From: a virus
Direction: 5' to 3' (one strand)
DNA length: 31,931 bases
IMG/VR virus record: IMGVR_UViG_3300036985_001493
Location: 1 to 31,931 of that record
The notes under the pieces were generated by a model, which saw only the letters and a list, made by a program, of their open reading frames with translations, did no database searches and was not told where the DNA came from. The position numbers were made by a program, and so were the translations under genes. Numbering within the stretch: position 1 is the first letter of the stretch; each line of letters starts with the position of its first letter. Below are positions 21,842-29,557 of the stretch, piece by piece.

Positions 21842-24157
21842 ATGAACAAACCAACAGCACTGGGGGTTCAATTCGAGAACATCCCGATCAGCCTCAAGAA
21901 AATCTCCCGTTGGGTTTTGTGGAGGTTAGTCGAGGTTGGAGAAGAGTCGAACAAGCGGTGGTCAAAGTTACCACTGCAATCAAATGGGTCGTCAGCAAGT
22001 TCAACAAACCCAACAACATGGTGTGATTTTCTCCATGCGCAAGAAGCTTATCAAACTGGTCGTTTCGACGGCGTTGGTTTTGTCTTTGATGGTAGCGACG
22101 GCATCATGGGCATCGATCTGGACGACTGCGTGGATGCCGTTCAGGGTCCAACGTCTCTTACGCCTGAAGCGCAAGCCATTAAAGACGCTGTTTTAGGCTA
22201 CGCAGAGGTCAGCCCCTCAGGCACCGGCATCAAAATCTTCACGCGTGCACAGCTACACGCCGCGCACGTAGACCATGAGAAGGGTTTGGAGATCTACCCC
22301 AAGGGCCGTTACTTCACAGTGACAGGCCACACACTTGGTGGCACCATCCCCGATCAGGAACAAGACCTGCAACACATCGTGCCCGCACGTCGCAGTTACC
22401 GATCAGGTGATTCGTTTGCAGACTACAGCCCACCACTGGACGGGTGGGACTTGGCCCGCGTAGAGACCGACCTGTTGACGCAGTTGGACCCTGACTGTGG
22501 GTACACAGAGTGGTTGGCGGTGGGCATGGCCCTGCACCACCAGTTTGGTGGCGACTACGAGGCACTGGAGTTGTGGGACCGGTGGTCTGATAACGACGGG
22601 GCCTGCGGTGCCTACGCGGCAGGGCAGTGTGCGGCCAAGTGGGACAGCTTCGGTGGCACTGGCGGCACGACCCTGCGGTCACTGGTGTTCAAGGTCAACA
22701 AGGCCAAGGAGGCCGAGGTGGTGGCCAACGGGGACAAGGTGCTCACAGGCGGACCACTCAACCACGCCAAAGAGTTCTTAGCCAGTCAGTTTACGTGCGA
22801 GGAAGGCACGTCGTTGACCACGTACGCGAACGACATGTTCCAGTACAGGGGCACACACTACCAAGACATTGAAGAGGCCACAGTGCGCTCCATGCTGTAC
22901 ACGTTTTTGGACCGGTGCAAGAAGTACGACAAGAAGCAGAACCTGATGCCGTTCAACCCAACGCCTGCGCACGTGTCTGCAATCCTAGACGCGGTGCACG
23001 CGGTAACGCACCTGCCCAACACGGCCAACACCAAACCACCGGTGTGGCTTGAAGGGTATGGCAAAGACAGGCCAGACCCAAGCAAACTGGTGTCGCTTGA
23101 GAACGGCATTTTTCACACCGAGCAAAACATGTTGATACCCCACAGCTTGGGGTTCTTCACGCAGAACAGTTTGCCGTTTGCTTATGACCCTGACGCGACG
23201 TGCCCAACATGGGAGCGTTTCTTGCAGGACATTTGGAACGACGACCCTGAGAGCATTACGTGCTTGCAGGAGATGTTCGGCTACATTCTGAGTGGTGATT
23301 CATCACAGCAGAAATTCTTTAACATCATTGGACCGCGCCGCTCTGGCAAGGGAACGATCAACAAGGTGCTCGTTAGCCTCTTGGGGCAACACAACACAGT
23401 GGCGCCACAACTGGACGAACTATGCGATACTTTTGGACTTCAACCATGGCTAGGAAAACTGCTAGCGAGTTTCACGGACGCACGCGCACCGGAGCGCAAC
23501 AGGGGTGCTGTAGTGAGCCAGTTGCTCCGGATTGTTGGCGGGGATACTGTGACTGTGAACAGAAAAAACAAGGAAGCTTGGAGTGGTTATTTGCCAACGC
23601 GCATTGTGATCTATTCTAACGAGGCCTTGCAGTTGACGGAAAACTCCAACGCGTTAACAGGGCGCATGATTGTGCTGAAGATGAGCAATAGTTTTTATGG
23701 CAAAGAGGACACGTTTTTGGCCGACAAGTTGGCCAAAGAGTTGCCTGCCATTTTCAACTGGGCCATTGCAGGACAGCAACGACGCATGGCGCGCGAGGGT
23801 CAGCGGTTCCAACAACCAACAACAGGGCGCGAGCTACTGGAGTTGATGGAGGAGCTAGGCAATCCTATCGGGTCATTCGTAACAGACGCACTGGACTACG
23901 ACCTAGAGGCCACTTCGCTGAAGGACGACGTGTTTGTGTGTTGGCGCAAATGGGCCACTGCAAAGAACATACCGCCCGGAAGTGACATGGCGTTCAAGCG
24001 TAGGTTTCTTGCGGCAACGCAGGACCATCGCGTGACGGCCGCAAGGGTTCGCATTGAGGGTGAGTTGACCAACGTGTACCTAGGTTTGAAGTTGAAACCC
24101 AAGGCGCAGAAGTACGTGGACAGTATCAGCAACTTTGAACGGGAGGAGATATTTTGA
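21842..24157 (+). CDS. Primase-helicase: archaeo-eukaryotic-type primase, PriCT and SF3 helicase domains
   Basis: A 771-residue replication protein. The N-terminal primase-polymerase domain has WVLWR near 24-28, GIDLDD (90-95) with the metal-binding Asp residues, SPSGTGIK (124-131) and EIYPKGRYFTVTGH (150-163). A PriCT-like domain follows at about 205-285 (WLAVGMALHHQF, WDRWS, KWDSF). The C-terminal superfamily 3 helicase has Walker A GPRRSGKGT (497-505), a B motif in LLASFTDAR (540-548) and motif C with RIVIYSNE near 587-594. It likely primes and unwinds DNA at the phage fork, as in D5-type and phage/plasmid primases. The gene has little room for a ribosome site (AAAGGCG). Confidence 0.88.
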   Translation: MNKPTALGVQFENIPISLKKISRWVLWRLVEVGEESNKRWSKLPLQSNGSSASSTNPTTWCDFLHAQEAYQTGRFDGVGFVFDGSDGIMGIDLDDCVDAVQGPTSLTPEAQAIKDAVLGYAEVSPSGTGIKIFTRAQLHAAHVDHEKGLEIYPKGRYFTVTGHTLGGTIPDQEQDLQHIVPARRSYRSGDSFADYSPPLDGWDLARVETDLLTQLDPDCGYTEWLAVGMALHHQFGGDYEALELWDRWSDNDGACGAYAAGQCAAKWDSFGGTGGTTLRSLVFKVNKAKEAEVVANGDKVLTGGPLNHAKEFLASQFTCEEGTSLTTYANDMFQYRGTHYQDIEEATVRSMLYTFLDRCKKYDKKQNLMPFNPTPAHVSAILDAVHAVTHLPNTANTKPPVWLEGYGKDRPDPSKLVSLENGIFHTEQNMLIPHSLGFFTQNSLPFAYDPDATCPTWERFLQDIWNDDPESITCLQEMFGYILSGDSSQQKFFNIIGPRRSGKGTINKVLVSLLGQHNTVAPQLDELCDTFGLQPWLGKLLASFTDARAPERNRGAVVSQLLRIVGGDTVTVNRKNKEAWSGYLPTRIVIYSNEALQLTENSNALTGRMIVLKMSNSFYGKEDTFLADKLAKELPAIFNWAIAGQQRRMAREGQRFQQPTTGRELLELMEELGNPIGSFVTDALDYDLEATSLKDDVFVCWRKWATAKNIPPGSDMAFKRRFLAATQDHRVTAARVRIEGELTNVYLGLKLKPKAQKYVDSISNFEREEIF

Positions 24158-24807
24158 GCAACGCATATTTTCATGTGGATGTTGGTTTCTTTCCGGTGCC
24201 TGTAAAGATGTGCTTTACATCACAGGCGTTCTACAAGGTGTTGAAGGACCACGGCATAGCGGCACAGCCAGAGATGGCGCCACTGGAGTTGGGCATCGCG
24301 GAGACACACAGCTTCTCTACACCAAAGGAGGCCATTGTCATCGTGGTGTTCAACCTGATTGAGTGTGTTGACAACGCGGCCCTGCTGGCCAGTGTTGTGG
24401 CGCATGAGGCCACACACGTGGTGGCGCGGGTGCTCGAACACATCGGTGAAGACGTGGAGGATTTTGGTGAAGAGTCGCGGGCGTACCTGACCGAATGGTT
24501 GGTGCGTCAAATGTTCACGGCCTGTTTAGTGGAGGTTGCCAAGATTGCAAAACGAAAAGAAAATCGAACAAAGACTGGTAAAAAAGGTCAAGGAGATGGG
24601 GGGCCTGTGCCTGAAGTGGGTAAGCCCGTCGATGACGGGGGTGCCGGACAGGCTAGTGTTCTACAACAGCCGAGTGATTCCAGTGGAGTTGAAAGACCCA
24701 AAGGGAAAACTAAGCGCAAGACAGGAGTTGATGATCAAGGAGTTGTTGGCGCGGGGGGTGAAAACCCACGTGCTATCAAGCGAACAAGACGTAGACCAAT
24801 TCATTGA
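24154..24807 (+). CDS. HExxH metallopeptidase-like protein with overprinted tail
   Basis: A 217-residue frame whose first about 140 residues form a zincin-like domain: VVAHEATHVVARVLEHIGE has HEATH at 84-88, and EESRAYLTEWLVRQ (about 106-119) gives a possible third Glu ligand. Similar HExxH proteins are common in phages with unknown substrates. The remaining about 75 residues are Gly/Pro/Lys rich and coincide with the VRR-NUC gene in another frame (about 260 bases). That tail looks like a by-product of overlap. Starts by ATGA-type overlap with the primase-helicase stop (TTGAG; first codon is TTG at 24154). Confidence 0.65.
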   Translation: MSNAYFHVDVGFFPVPVKMCFTSQAFYKVLKDHGIAAQPEMAPLELGIAETHSFSTPKEAIVIVVFNLIECVDNAALLASVVAHEATHVVARVLEHIGEDVEDFGEESRAYLTEWLVRQMFTACLVEVAKIAKRKENRTKTGKKGQGDGGPVPEVGKPVDDGGAGQASVLQQPSDSSGVERPKGKTKRKTGVDDQGVVGAGGENPRAIKRTRRRPIH

Positions 24808-24817
24808 CCAGCTATGA
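24545..24817 (+). CDS. VRR-NUC domain nuclease
   Basis: A 90-residue stand-alone VRR-NUC nuclease of the PD-(D/E)XK superfamily. Motifs: N-terminal Glu in KKIEQRLVKKVKEMGG, GVPDRLVF (Pro34-Asp35), VELKDPKGKL (Glu48, Lys50) and SARQ (Gln60). Minimal phage VRR-NUC proteins are of this size and probably cut branched or flap DNA. TTG 24545 is chosen because GGAGG lies 9 bases upstream; TTG 24536 lies directly after it. Overlaps the upstream peptidase frame by about 260 bases and the next gene by four bases. Confidence 0.85.
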   Translation: MQNEKKIEQRLVKKVKEMGGLCLKWVSPSMTGVPDRLVFYNSRVIPVELKDPKGKLSARQELMIKELLARGVKTHVLSSEQDVDQFIDQL

Positions 24818-25296
24818 CCGACGACGAAGTCCACGAGGCTAAAAAGCGTAACCACATTGCCAAAACAATGTTCAACATTAAACGACGCGCTAAAGCCGCA
24901 GGTATTCCATTTGAATTGGACCATAAATACCTGTGTGCAATCGCGCCCGATTATTGTCCCATTTTCAAGACCAAAATTCTTTGGGGGTTTGGACAATCGG
25001 GCACTGTGGGATCGAGCGGCCCCGATTCACCAAGCCTAGACAAAATCATTCCTGAAAAGGGGTATGTCAAAGGCAACGTGGCATGGTTAAGCAACAGAGC
25101 AAACACAATCAAGTCCAACGCAACACAAGAGGATCTGTACAAGGTTGCGGACTGGACACACGAAAAGATAAAGGAGGTAAACAATGGAGGTGCACGACCG
25201 CCCCCAATCGGCGACCCTGCAAATACCTACGTCACTCGCCCCACGCGTCATCGCATTGTTAACGACGTTACAGCAAGGGAAAGAGCAGGCTACTGA
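24814..25296 (+). CDS. HNH/endonuclease VII-like nuclease
   Basis: A 160-residue frame starting by ATGA overlap. The domain spans about residues 15-122. It has FELDHKYLCAIAPDYCPI, then SPSLDKIIPEKGYVKGNVAW (72-91), LSNRANTIKSNA and a helical end. The SPSLD-kI.-.-GY..gNv..iS..AN pattern is found in phage HNH and endonuclease VII-like proteins, which cut branched DNA or act as homing enzymes. The classical zinc cysteines are only partly visible. From about residue 123 the frame is shared with the next small gene, so the true domain may end earlier. Sits in the recombination cluster. Confidence 0.68.
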   Translation: MTDDEVHEAKKRNHIAKTMFNIKRRAKAAGIPFELDHKYLCAIAPDYCPIFKTKILWGFGQSGTVGSSGPDSPSLDKIIPEKGYVKGNVAWLSNRANTIKSNATQEDLYKVADWTHEKIKEVNNGGARPPPIGDPANTYVTRPTRHRIVNDVTARERAGY

Positions 25297-25432
25297 TGTT
25301 GACATTAAAAAATTTACACCCCTACCAACAGCGCCTAGTGCAGGAGAGCAAGACTCAGCCTCACATGGGACTGCTGATGGACATGGGACTGGGCAAGACG
25401 ATAACGGCCCTGACAATACTCAGCCAAATTGA
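25184..25432 (+). CDS. Small protein nested between nuclease and helicase genes
   Basis: An 82-residue frame from ATG 25184, preceded by a near-ideal AAAGGAGGT at the right spacing. About the first 41 residues (MEVHDRPQSATLQIPTSLAP, RVIALLTTLQQGKEQ) read as a genuine small protein. The rest is Gly/Ser/Asp-rich and shares bases with the helicase start in another frame. The strong ribosome site is the main evidence. Confidence 0.5.
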   Translation: MEVHDRPQSATLQIPTSLAPRVIALLTTLQQGKEQATDVDIKKFTPLPTAPSAGEQDSASHGTADGHGTGQDDNGPDNTQPN

Positions 25433-26633
25433 GGGCAAGACGCTGATCATTGGGCCAAAGGCCGTCGTTAAAAATGTTTGGAAACAGGAGGCACAAAATT
25501 GGACGCACACCGAGAAGATGAAGTTTGCCCTCATTGTGGGAAGCCCACAGGAGAGGTTGAAAGCGTTGCAGAGCGATTCGGACGTGTATTTGACCAACGT
25601 CGAAAACGTGGTTTGGGTGTTCGAGCAAGCCTCATTGCCGCGTTGGCAGACATTAGTGATCGACGAGTCGAGCAGGTTCAAAAACCCGTCGTCAAAACGG
25701 TGGAAGACGTTGAAAGGGCATTTGAAGAATTTCGAGCACAGATACATACTTACAGGAACACCGACCCCGAAGTCGTACCTAGACCTTTGGACCCAAGTCG
25801 GCATATTGGATTTGGGCCAACGACTAGGGAAATCGATGACTTCCTACAAAGAGAAGTTCTTCGAGCCAGACACCCGAGATCGTAGGACCGGCATGGTCTG
25901 GAGTTGGAAGTTAAAGCCCAACGCCAAGGAACAGATTGACGCCCTGATTGGGGACATTTGTGTGTCCCTGCGCAAGGAAGACTACCTGACCATGCCACAA
26001 CGTCAGGACATTGTGCACACCATCGAGTGGGAGAAGCAGGCCAAACAGGCCTACAACACCATGCGCAAGGAAATGGTTGTCGAGGTGGAAGAGGAGACAC
26101 TGACCGCGGCGTCGGCCGGTGTGCTCACGGGCAAGCTACTGCAAATGACCGCAGGGTCCATTTATTCTGAAACCAAAGAGGTGGTGCACATCCACGACAC
26201 CAAACTGGAATACCTGACCGACATGTTGGACGACACGCCCACAATCGTGTTCTATAACTTCAAACACAGCCTAAAACGGCTTCAGGGCGTTTTTCCTGAC
26301 GCGGTGCTACTCAGCCCTGACGACGATAAAACAATCGCCCTATGGCGCTCTGGTAAGGTCCCAGTGCTACTTTGCCACCCTAAAAGCGTGGGAATTGGCC
26401 TGAACCTGCAGTGCAACGTGGGTGACACGGCACAAATCGTTTGGTTTGACCTGCCATGGTCCAGTGAAGACTACTTACAAGCCAACGCGCGCCTGTTTAG
26501 ACAGGGGCAAGAAAAGCCTGTAATTATTCACCACCTGACCATGCAGAAAAGTATTGACAGTCAGGTCATGGACGTGCTAGAAGGGAAGATCGACATGCAA
26601 AACGCGTTAATGAACGCGCTCAAACTTCAATGA
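25296..26633 (+). CDS. SNF2-family DNA helicase/translocase
   Basis: A 445-residue SF2 helicase of the SNF2 type. Motifs: HPYQ (8-11), Walker A MDMGLGKT (28-35), DESS (123-126, Walker B), LTGTP (152-156), a GIGLNLQ segment in the second RecA domain, and QANARLFRQGQ (395-405, motif VI). Phage SNF2 proteins remodel or translocate on DNA in replication or recombination. It starts in the stop of the nuclease frame (TGATG) and lies among replication genes. Length is typical of phage SNF2 helicases, without extra domains. Confidence 0.92.
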   Translation: MLTLKNLHPYQQRLVQESKTQPHMGLLMDMGLGKTITALTILSQIEGKTLIIGPKAVVKNVWKQEAQNWTHTEKMKFALIVGSPQERLKALQSDSDVYLTNVENVVWVFEQASLPRWQTLVIDESSRFKNPSSKRWKTLKGHLKNFEHRYILTGTPTPKSYLDLWTQVGILDLGQRLGKSMTSYKEKFFEPDTRDRRTGMVWSWKLKPNAKEQIDALIGDICVSLRKEDYLTMPQRQDIVHTIEWEKQAKQAYNTMRKEMVVEVEEETLTAASAGVLTGKLLQMTAGSIYSETKEVVHIHDTKLEYLTDMLDDTPTIVFYNFKHSLKRLQGVFPDAVLLSPDDDKTIALWRSGKVPVLLCHPKSVGIGLNLQCNVGDTAQIVWFDLPWSSEDYLQANARLFRQGQEKPVIIHHLTMQKSIDSQVMDVLEGKIDMQNALMNALKLQ

Positions 26634-26923
26634 TCAAAGTAAACGCCACCATCCGCAGGCTTTCAGACGAAGAACCGGACCCTCTTGAGCACGAGGATTC
26701 GTCCTCCGAACCTACAACCGGCGCAGGGTGGGCGCCGTGGGGTCCAGACACCATCCAAGACGTGTACAACGTCGTGGCTGAGAAGCTGTCCCCACAACAG
26801 AGGGAAATCATTGAGGCGCACCTGTCAGGGTATAACTACCATGATCTGGCAGTGACCCAAAAGTATTGGCGGTATCATTTTGCGGCGGCGGTTGCTAAAA
26901 TACGAAAGGAGTTAAAATTGTGA
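26630..26923 (+). CDS. Sigma region 4-like HTH protein
   Basis: A 97-residue protein. The last half, KLSPQQREIIEAHLSGYNYHDLAV and KYWRYHFAAAVAKIRKELK, reads as a sigma-70 region 4 helix-turn-helix: a QRE-ii start, a G-N/Y-H-DLA turn and the final A.AKIRKEL helix. The first 45 residues are acidic and likely disordered (EEPDPLEHEDSSSEP). No region 2 is present. It may be the -35 binding half of a two-part phage sigma factor with the 17788 gene, or an independent regulator. Starts by ATGA overlap with the helicase. Confidence 0.6.
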   Translation: MIKVNATIRRLSDEEPDPLEHEDSSSEPTTGAGWAPWGPDTIQDVYNVVAEKLSPQQREIIEAHLSGYNYHDLAVTQKYWRYHFAAAVAKIRKELKL

Positions 26924-27114
26924 ACGGATACATCGTGGAGTATGTCAAGCAAGGATGGCCTACAATAGACATTCAGGTTGACGCCAAGCACCCCATGTTC
27001 GAGAAAGATCAAGACGTGCTGTCAATATGGCACTTTGAGAACGAAGACGAACGTGATTTCATATTGCGGGATTTACGCAAGTTTCGAGAACAGCAAACAA
27101 AAGGATTAGCATAA
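26920..27114 (+). CDS. Unknown 64-residue protein
   Basis: GTG 26920 overlaps the previous stop as GTGA and lies 8 bases after AAGGAG. It has a beta-rich start (NGYIVEYVKQGWPTIDIQV), an acidic middle (FENEDERDFILRDL) and a short helix. Overlaps the next ATG as TAATG. No family recognised. Confidence 0.58.
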   Translation: MNGYIVEYVKQGWPTIDIQVDAKHPMFEKDQDVLSIWHFENEDERDFILRDLRKFREQQTKGLA

Positions 27115-27305
27115 TGGCAAATGAAGCAACAAATTTATTAACGTCTTTGGGCGTGAAACCAAAAGAGCAACGCATTCAGGAAATGGCCGGAGCGGTGACA
27201 AGATTGGTGGTAAACGAGGCATTACGCGAGGCAAAGGCCCGTGCGCAGGTGCGAGACTCAAATACTCAGGCGCAGAAGGTCGAAAAACCCTCTCAAAATG
27301 GGTAA
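27114..27305 (+). CDS. Unknown 63-residue helical protein
   Basis: Starts at ATG 27114 in the previous stop. Helical and Ala/Glu/Arg rich (RIQEMAGAVTRLVVNEALR, EAKARAQVRD). A small oligomerising protein is possible; no family recognised. A hairpin follows its stop. Confidence 0.58.
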   Translation: MANEATNLLTSLGVKPKEQRIQEMAGAVTRLVVNEALREAKARAQVRDSNTQAQKVEKPSQNG

Positions 27306-27317
27306 TTCTATATAGGA

Positions 27318-27336
27318 AAGGCCTTTTTTAGGCCTT
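27318..27336 (+). other. Hairpin between operon end and TerS-like gene
   Basis: AAGGCCT (27318-27324), loop of five T, AGGCCTT (27330-27336). It has no trailing T run, so it is a weak terminator; it lies 19 bases before the next ATG. Confidence 0.6.
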
Positions 27337-27354
27337 GAATATAAGGTATACACC

Positions 27355-27744
27355 ATGGCAACGAAATCCAAATACGAGTTTAAACCGGAGATGTGCGACC
27401 AACTGATAGAGTTGGGCAAGGTAGGCGCGTCCCAAAAAATGATGTTTGCAAGCGTCGGAATTAGTTCCGCGGCCGCGCAGACGTTTAAGAAAAACCACCC
27501 AGAGTTTGCTGAAGCACTGGACATGGCTATTACCCACTCACAAGCTTACTGGGAAACCCAGTTGCTTGCTAACGTGGAGAACAAGGCATTTAACAGCAGG
27601 GTGGCTGAGATAGCGTTGAGGGGTCAATTCCCCTCTGACTATCGCGACGACAAGAGCAGTAAGCTTGAAGTCAAGGCGGACGTCGTGTTGGATTTTTCTG
27701 GTGCAGTTACCGATTTGATCACGGCGCTCAAAAAAGCGGCGTGA
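27355..27744 (+). CDS. Terminase small subunit-like protein (TerS)
   Basis: A 129-residue protein. The N-terminal part has an HTH-like DQLIELGKVGASQKMMFASV then GISSAAAQTFKKNHPEFAEA, followed by a helical THSQAYWETQLLANVENKAF, LRGQFPSDYRDD and a C-terminal segment. That order (HTH with a GIS turn, hPEF, sQAyWE, FPsdYRDd) fits phage small terminase subunits, which bind pac or cos DNA and feed it to TerL. It lies about 20 kb from TerL. No strong ribosome binding site is visible before ATG 27355. It is flanked by hairpins on both sides. Confidence 0.6.
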   Translation: MATKSKYEFKPEMCDQLIELGKVGASQKMMFASVGISSAAAQTFKKNHPEFAEALDMAITHSQAYWETQLLANVENKAFNSRVAEIALRGQFPSDYRDDKSSKLEVKADVVLDFSGAVTDLITALKKAA

Positions 27745-27784
27745 CAATACGTCGGTACTTAGCAATAAGTTCCGACATTTCGTA

Positions 27785-27804
27785 AGCCCCGAGAGGGGCT
27801 TTTT
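27785..27804 (+). terminator. Rho-independent terminator after the TerS-like gene
   Basis: AGCCCC / GGGGCT stem with a GAGA (GNRA-type) loop, followed by T5. A clean intrinsic terminator. Confidence 0.88.
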
Positions 27805-27828
27805 CACCTTTGCATAAAGGAGAGCATC

Positions 27829-28950
27829 ATCGCTACACATGCACTACTCAGTGCCTCAGGGTCCAAACGATGGATGTCTTGTACACCCAGCGCGCGACTA
27901 GAGGCGTCACTCCCCGAACCTAAACGAAAAGCCGGCGCGTTCGACTTCAGCCAAGAGGGCACCACAGCCCACACCATGGCAGAGGCCAAGCTACGCCGGC
28001 ATTTTGGACAGATGACGGCCAAGGAGTACAACGAGGCAATTGCAGAGGTCAAGGCAACACCCTACTACGACGAAGACTTTGAGGCGCACGTGGACAACTA
28101 CGTGCTCTACGTTCGTTCGCAAATTGGTGAGGGGGATATCCCTTACTTTGAGCAACGGGTGGACTTCAGCGAGTGGGTGCCTGACGGCTTCGGCACAGCC
28201 GACGTGGTCATAATGAGCGAGAACAAGGTTCGAGTAATCGACCTAAAATTCGGCAAGGGGGTGCCGGTGGACGCCGCGGACAACCCGCAACTGAGGCTGT
28301 ACGGCCTTGGTGGTTGGTACAAGTACAAGGATGAACACCCAAACATCACCCACGTTGAATACACCATTCACCAACCCCGACTGGACAGCATCACCACCGA
28401 AACGGTGACGCTAGAAAGTTTGCAAGACTGGGCCGTGCATGTAGTAAAACCCAAGGCTAAAAAGGCACACGCCGGCCAAGGGGAGTTCATGGCAGGAAGC
28501 CACTGTCAATTCTGCAGGGCCAAGTCACAGTGCAGGGCCCGAGCAGACTTTAACAACGTGGCCGCGGCGGCCGATTTCAAGGCGCCAGCGCTCCTGTCAG
28601 AAACCGAGTTGATAAAGATACTCTCAGACGCGGCTAAGACACGCAAGTGGCTTTCCGATGTTGAAGATTACATGTTGACACAGGCGACGGACCATGGCAT
28701 AGTGCCTACAGGTTACGAGTTGGGGCAGACAAGCACAAACCGTAAAATAGAGGCGCAAGAGGATGCGGCGAAAAAGTTGCAGAAAGCAGGTTTTGATGAT
28801 ATATTCACAACACCTGCATTAAAATCTGTGGCACAATTGGAAAAGCAAGTGGGCAAGGGGCACCTCCAAGATATTCTTGGTGACCTGATTGTCAAACCTG
28901 CCGGCGAGCCCAAGTTGGTCCCGTCAAAAGCCAGAGAAGATTTTGCGTAA
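27829..28950 (+). CDS. Cas4/AddB-like PD-(D/E)XK nuclease (DUF2800) with unusual start
   Basis: A 373-residue nuclease of the DUF2800 family. Landmarks: WVPDGFGTADVVIM (catalytic Asp), VRVIDLKFGKG (D-x-K), an N-terminal Cys in RWMSCTPSARLE and a C-terminal CQFCRAKSQC that together suit a 4Fe-4S cluster, as in Cas4 and AddB. It probably processes DNA ends in replication or recombination. The best start is ATC at 27829: ATC GCT ACA CAT would give MATHALLSASGSKRW, matching the expected family N-terminus, and AAAGGAG lies 6 bases upstream. No ATG is in frame before 27874, which would lose conserved residues. Confidence 0.85.
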   Translation: MATHALLSASGSKRWMSCTPSARLEASLPEPKRKAGAFDFSQEGTTAHTMAEAKLRRHFGQMTAKEYNEAIAEVKATPYYDEDFEAHVDNYVLYVRSQIGEGDIPYFEQRVDFSEWVPDGFGTADVVIMSENKVRVIDLKFGKGVPVDAADNPQLRLYGLGGWYKYKDEHPNITHVEYTIHQPRLDSITTETVTLESLQDWAVHVVKPKAKKAHAGQGEFMAGSHCQFCRAKSQCRARADFNNVAAAADFKAPALLSETELIKILSDAAKTRKWLSDVEDYMLTQATDHGIVPTGYELGQTSTNRKIEAQEDAAKKLQKAGFDDIFTTPALKSVAQLEKQVGKGHLQDILGDLIVKPAGEPKLVPSKAREDFA

Positions 28951-28960
28951 GTAGGGTATT

Positions 28961-28986
28961 GAGAGCCGCCCTTTTTAAAGGCTCTC
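28961..28986 (+). terminator. Possible hairpin terminator
   Basis: GAGAGCC (28961-28967) pairs with GGCTCTC (28980-28986) around a 12-base loop rich in T. No T tail follows, so efficiency is doubtful. Confidence 0.5.
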
Positions 28987-28990
28987 GAAC

Positions 28991-29022
28991 AAGCTAACAA
29001 GCTAACAAGCTAACAAGCTAAC
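28991..29022 (+). repeat. Four tandem 8-bp repeats before the ssDNA-binding gene
   Basis: AAGCTAAC repeated exactly four times, directly followed by the AAGGAG ribosome site of the next gene. Copy-number change by slippage could alter leader length. Confidence 0.9.
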
Positions 29023-29034
29023 AAGGAGACCAAG

Positions 29035-29550
29035 ATGGTCAAAGTAGTTGAAAAAGTGGTTACCAATAAAGTTCGTTTTTCTTTTGTACACGTGTTCAAA
29101 GCCGTTGCAATGGAAGAGGGAATGACACCCAAGTTTTCTGTGTCAATCATTATTGACAAGAAAGACAAGGAAACAATTGACAAAATTAACGCGGCTTTTG
29201 AAAGAGCTAAAGTGGCAAACGCTTCAGTTTTTGGTGGAGCAATCCCTAAAAACCTCAAGGGTGGTTTGCGTGACGGCGACACGGAGAAGGACGATCCTGC
29301 GTACGCAAATTCGTATTTCATCAACGCCAACACTCACCAAAGGCCCGGCGTTGTGGACGCTGATTTGAACCCAATCCTTGACCCAGATGAGGTGTATTCC
29401 GGTTGCTACGGCAGGGCGTCTTTGACATTCTACGCATACAACCAACAGGGCTCCAAGGGCATTGCCTGCGGTTTGAACCACTTGCAAAAGTTGGAAGATG
29501 GCGAGCGTTTGGGCGGTAGTTCTTCCGCCGCTTCGGACTTCGCGGTCTAA
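29035..29550 (+). CDS. Enc34-type ssDNA-binding protein (DUF2815)
   Basis: A 171-residue single-strand DNA-binding protein of the DUF2815/Enc34 family. Landmarks: VRFSFVHVFKAVAMEEG near the start, FSVSIIIDKKDKETID, the PAYANSYFINANTHQRPGVV region, EVYSGCYGRASLTFYAYNQ and a GLNHLQKLEDGERLGG end. The C-terminal Ser/Ala-rich tail is short and acidic only at Asp, less than in classical SSBs. It coats ssDNA at the phage fork. Start ATG 29035 follows CAAGGAGACCAAG. Followed by an intrinsic terminator. Confidence 0.88.
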   Translation: MVKVVEKVVTNKVRFSFVHVFKAVAMEEGMTPKFSVSIIIDKKDKETIDKINAAFERAKVANASVFGGAIPKNLKGGLRDGDTEKDDPAYANSYFINANTHQRPGVVDADLNPILDPDEVYSGCYGRASLTFYAYNQQGSKGIACGLNHLQKLEDGERLGGSSSAASDFAV

Positions 29551-29557
29551 GTAGGTT

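Noticed and set aside
22314-22682. Antisense frame opposite the primase-helicase
   Set aside because: Arg/Pro/Ser-rich shadow without start signals.
25478-25885. 135-codon plus-strand frame inside the SNF2 gene
   Set aside because: It lies wholly within helicase motif coding sequence and has no ribosome site.
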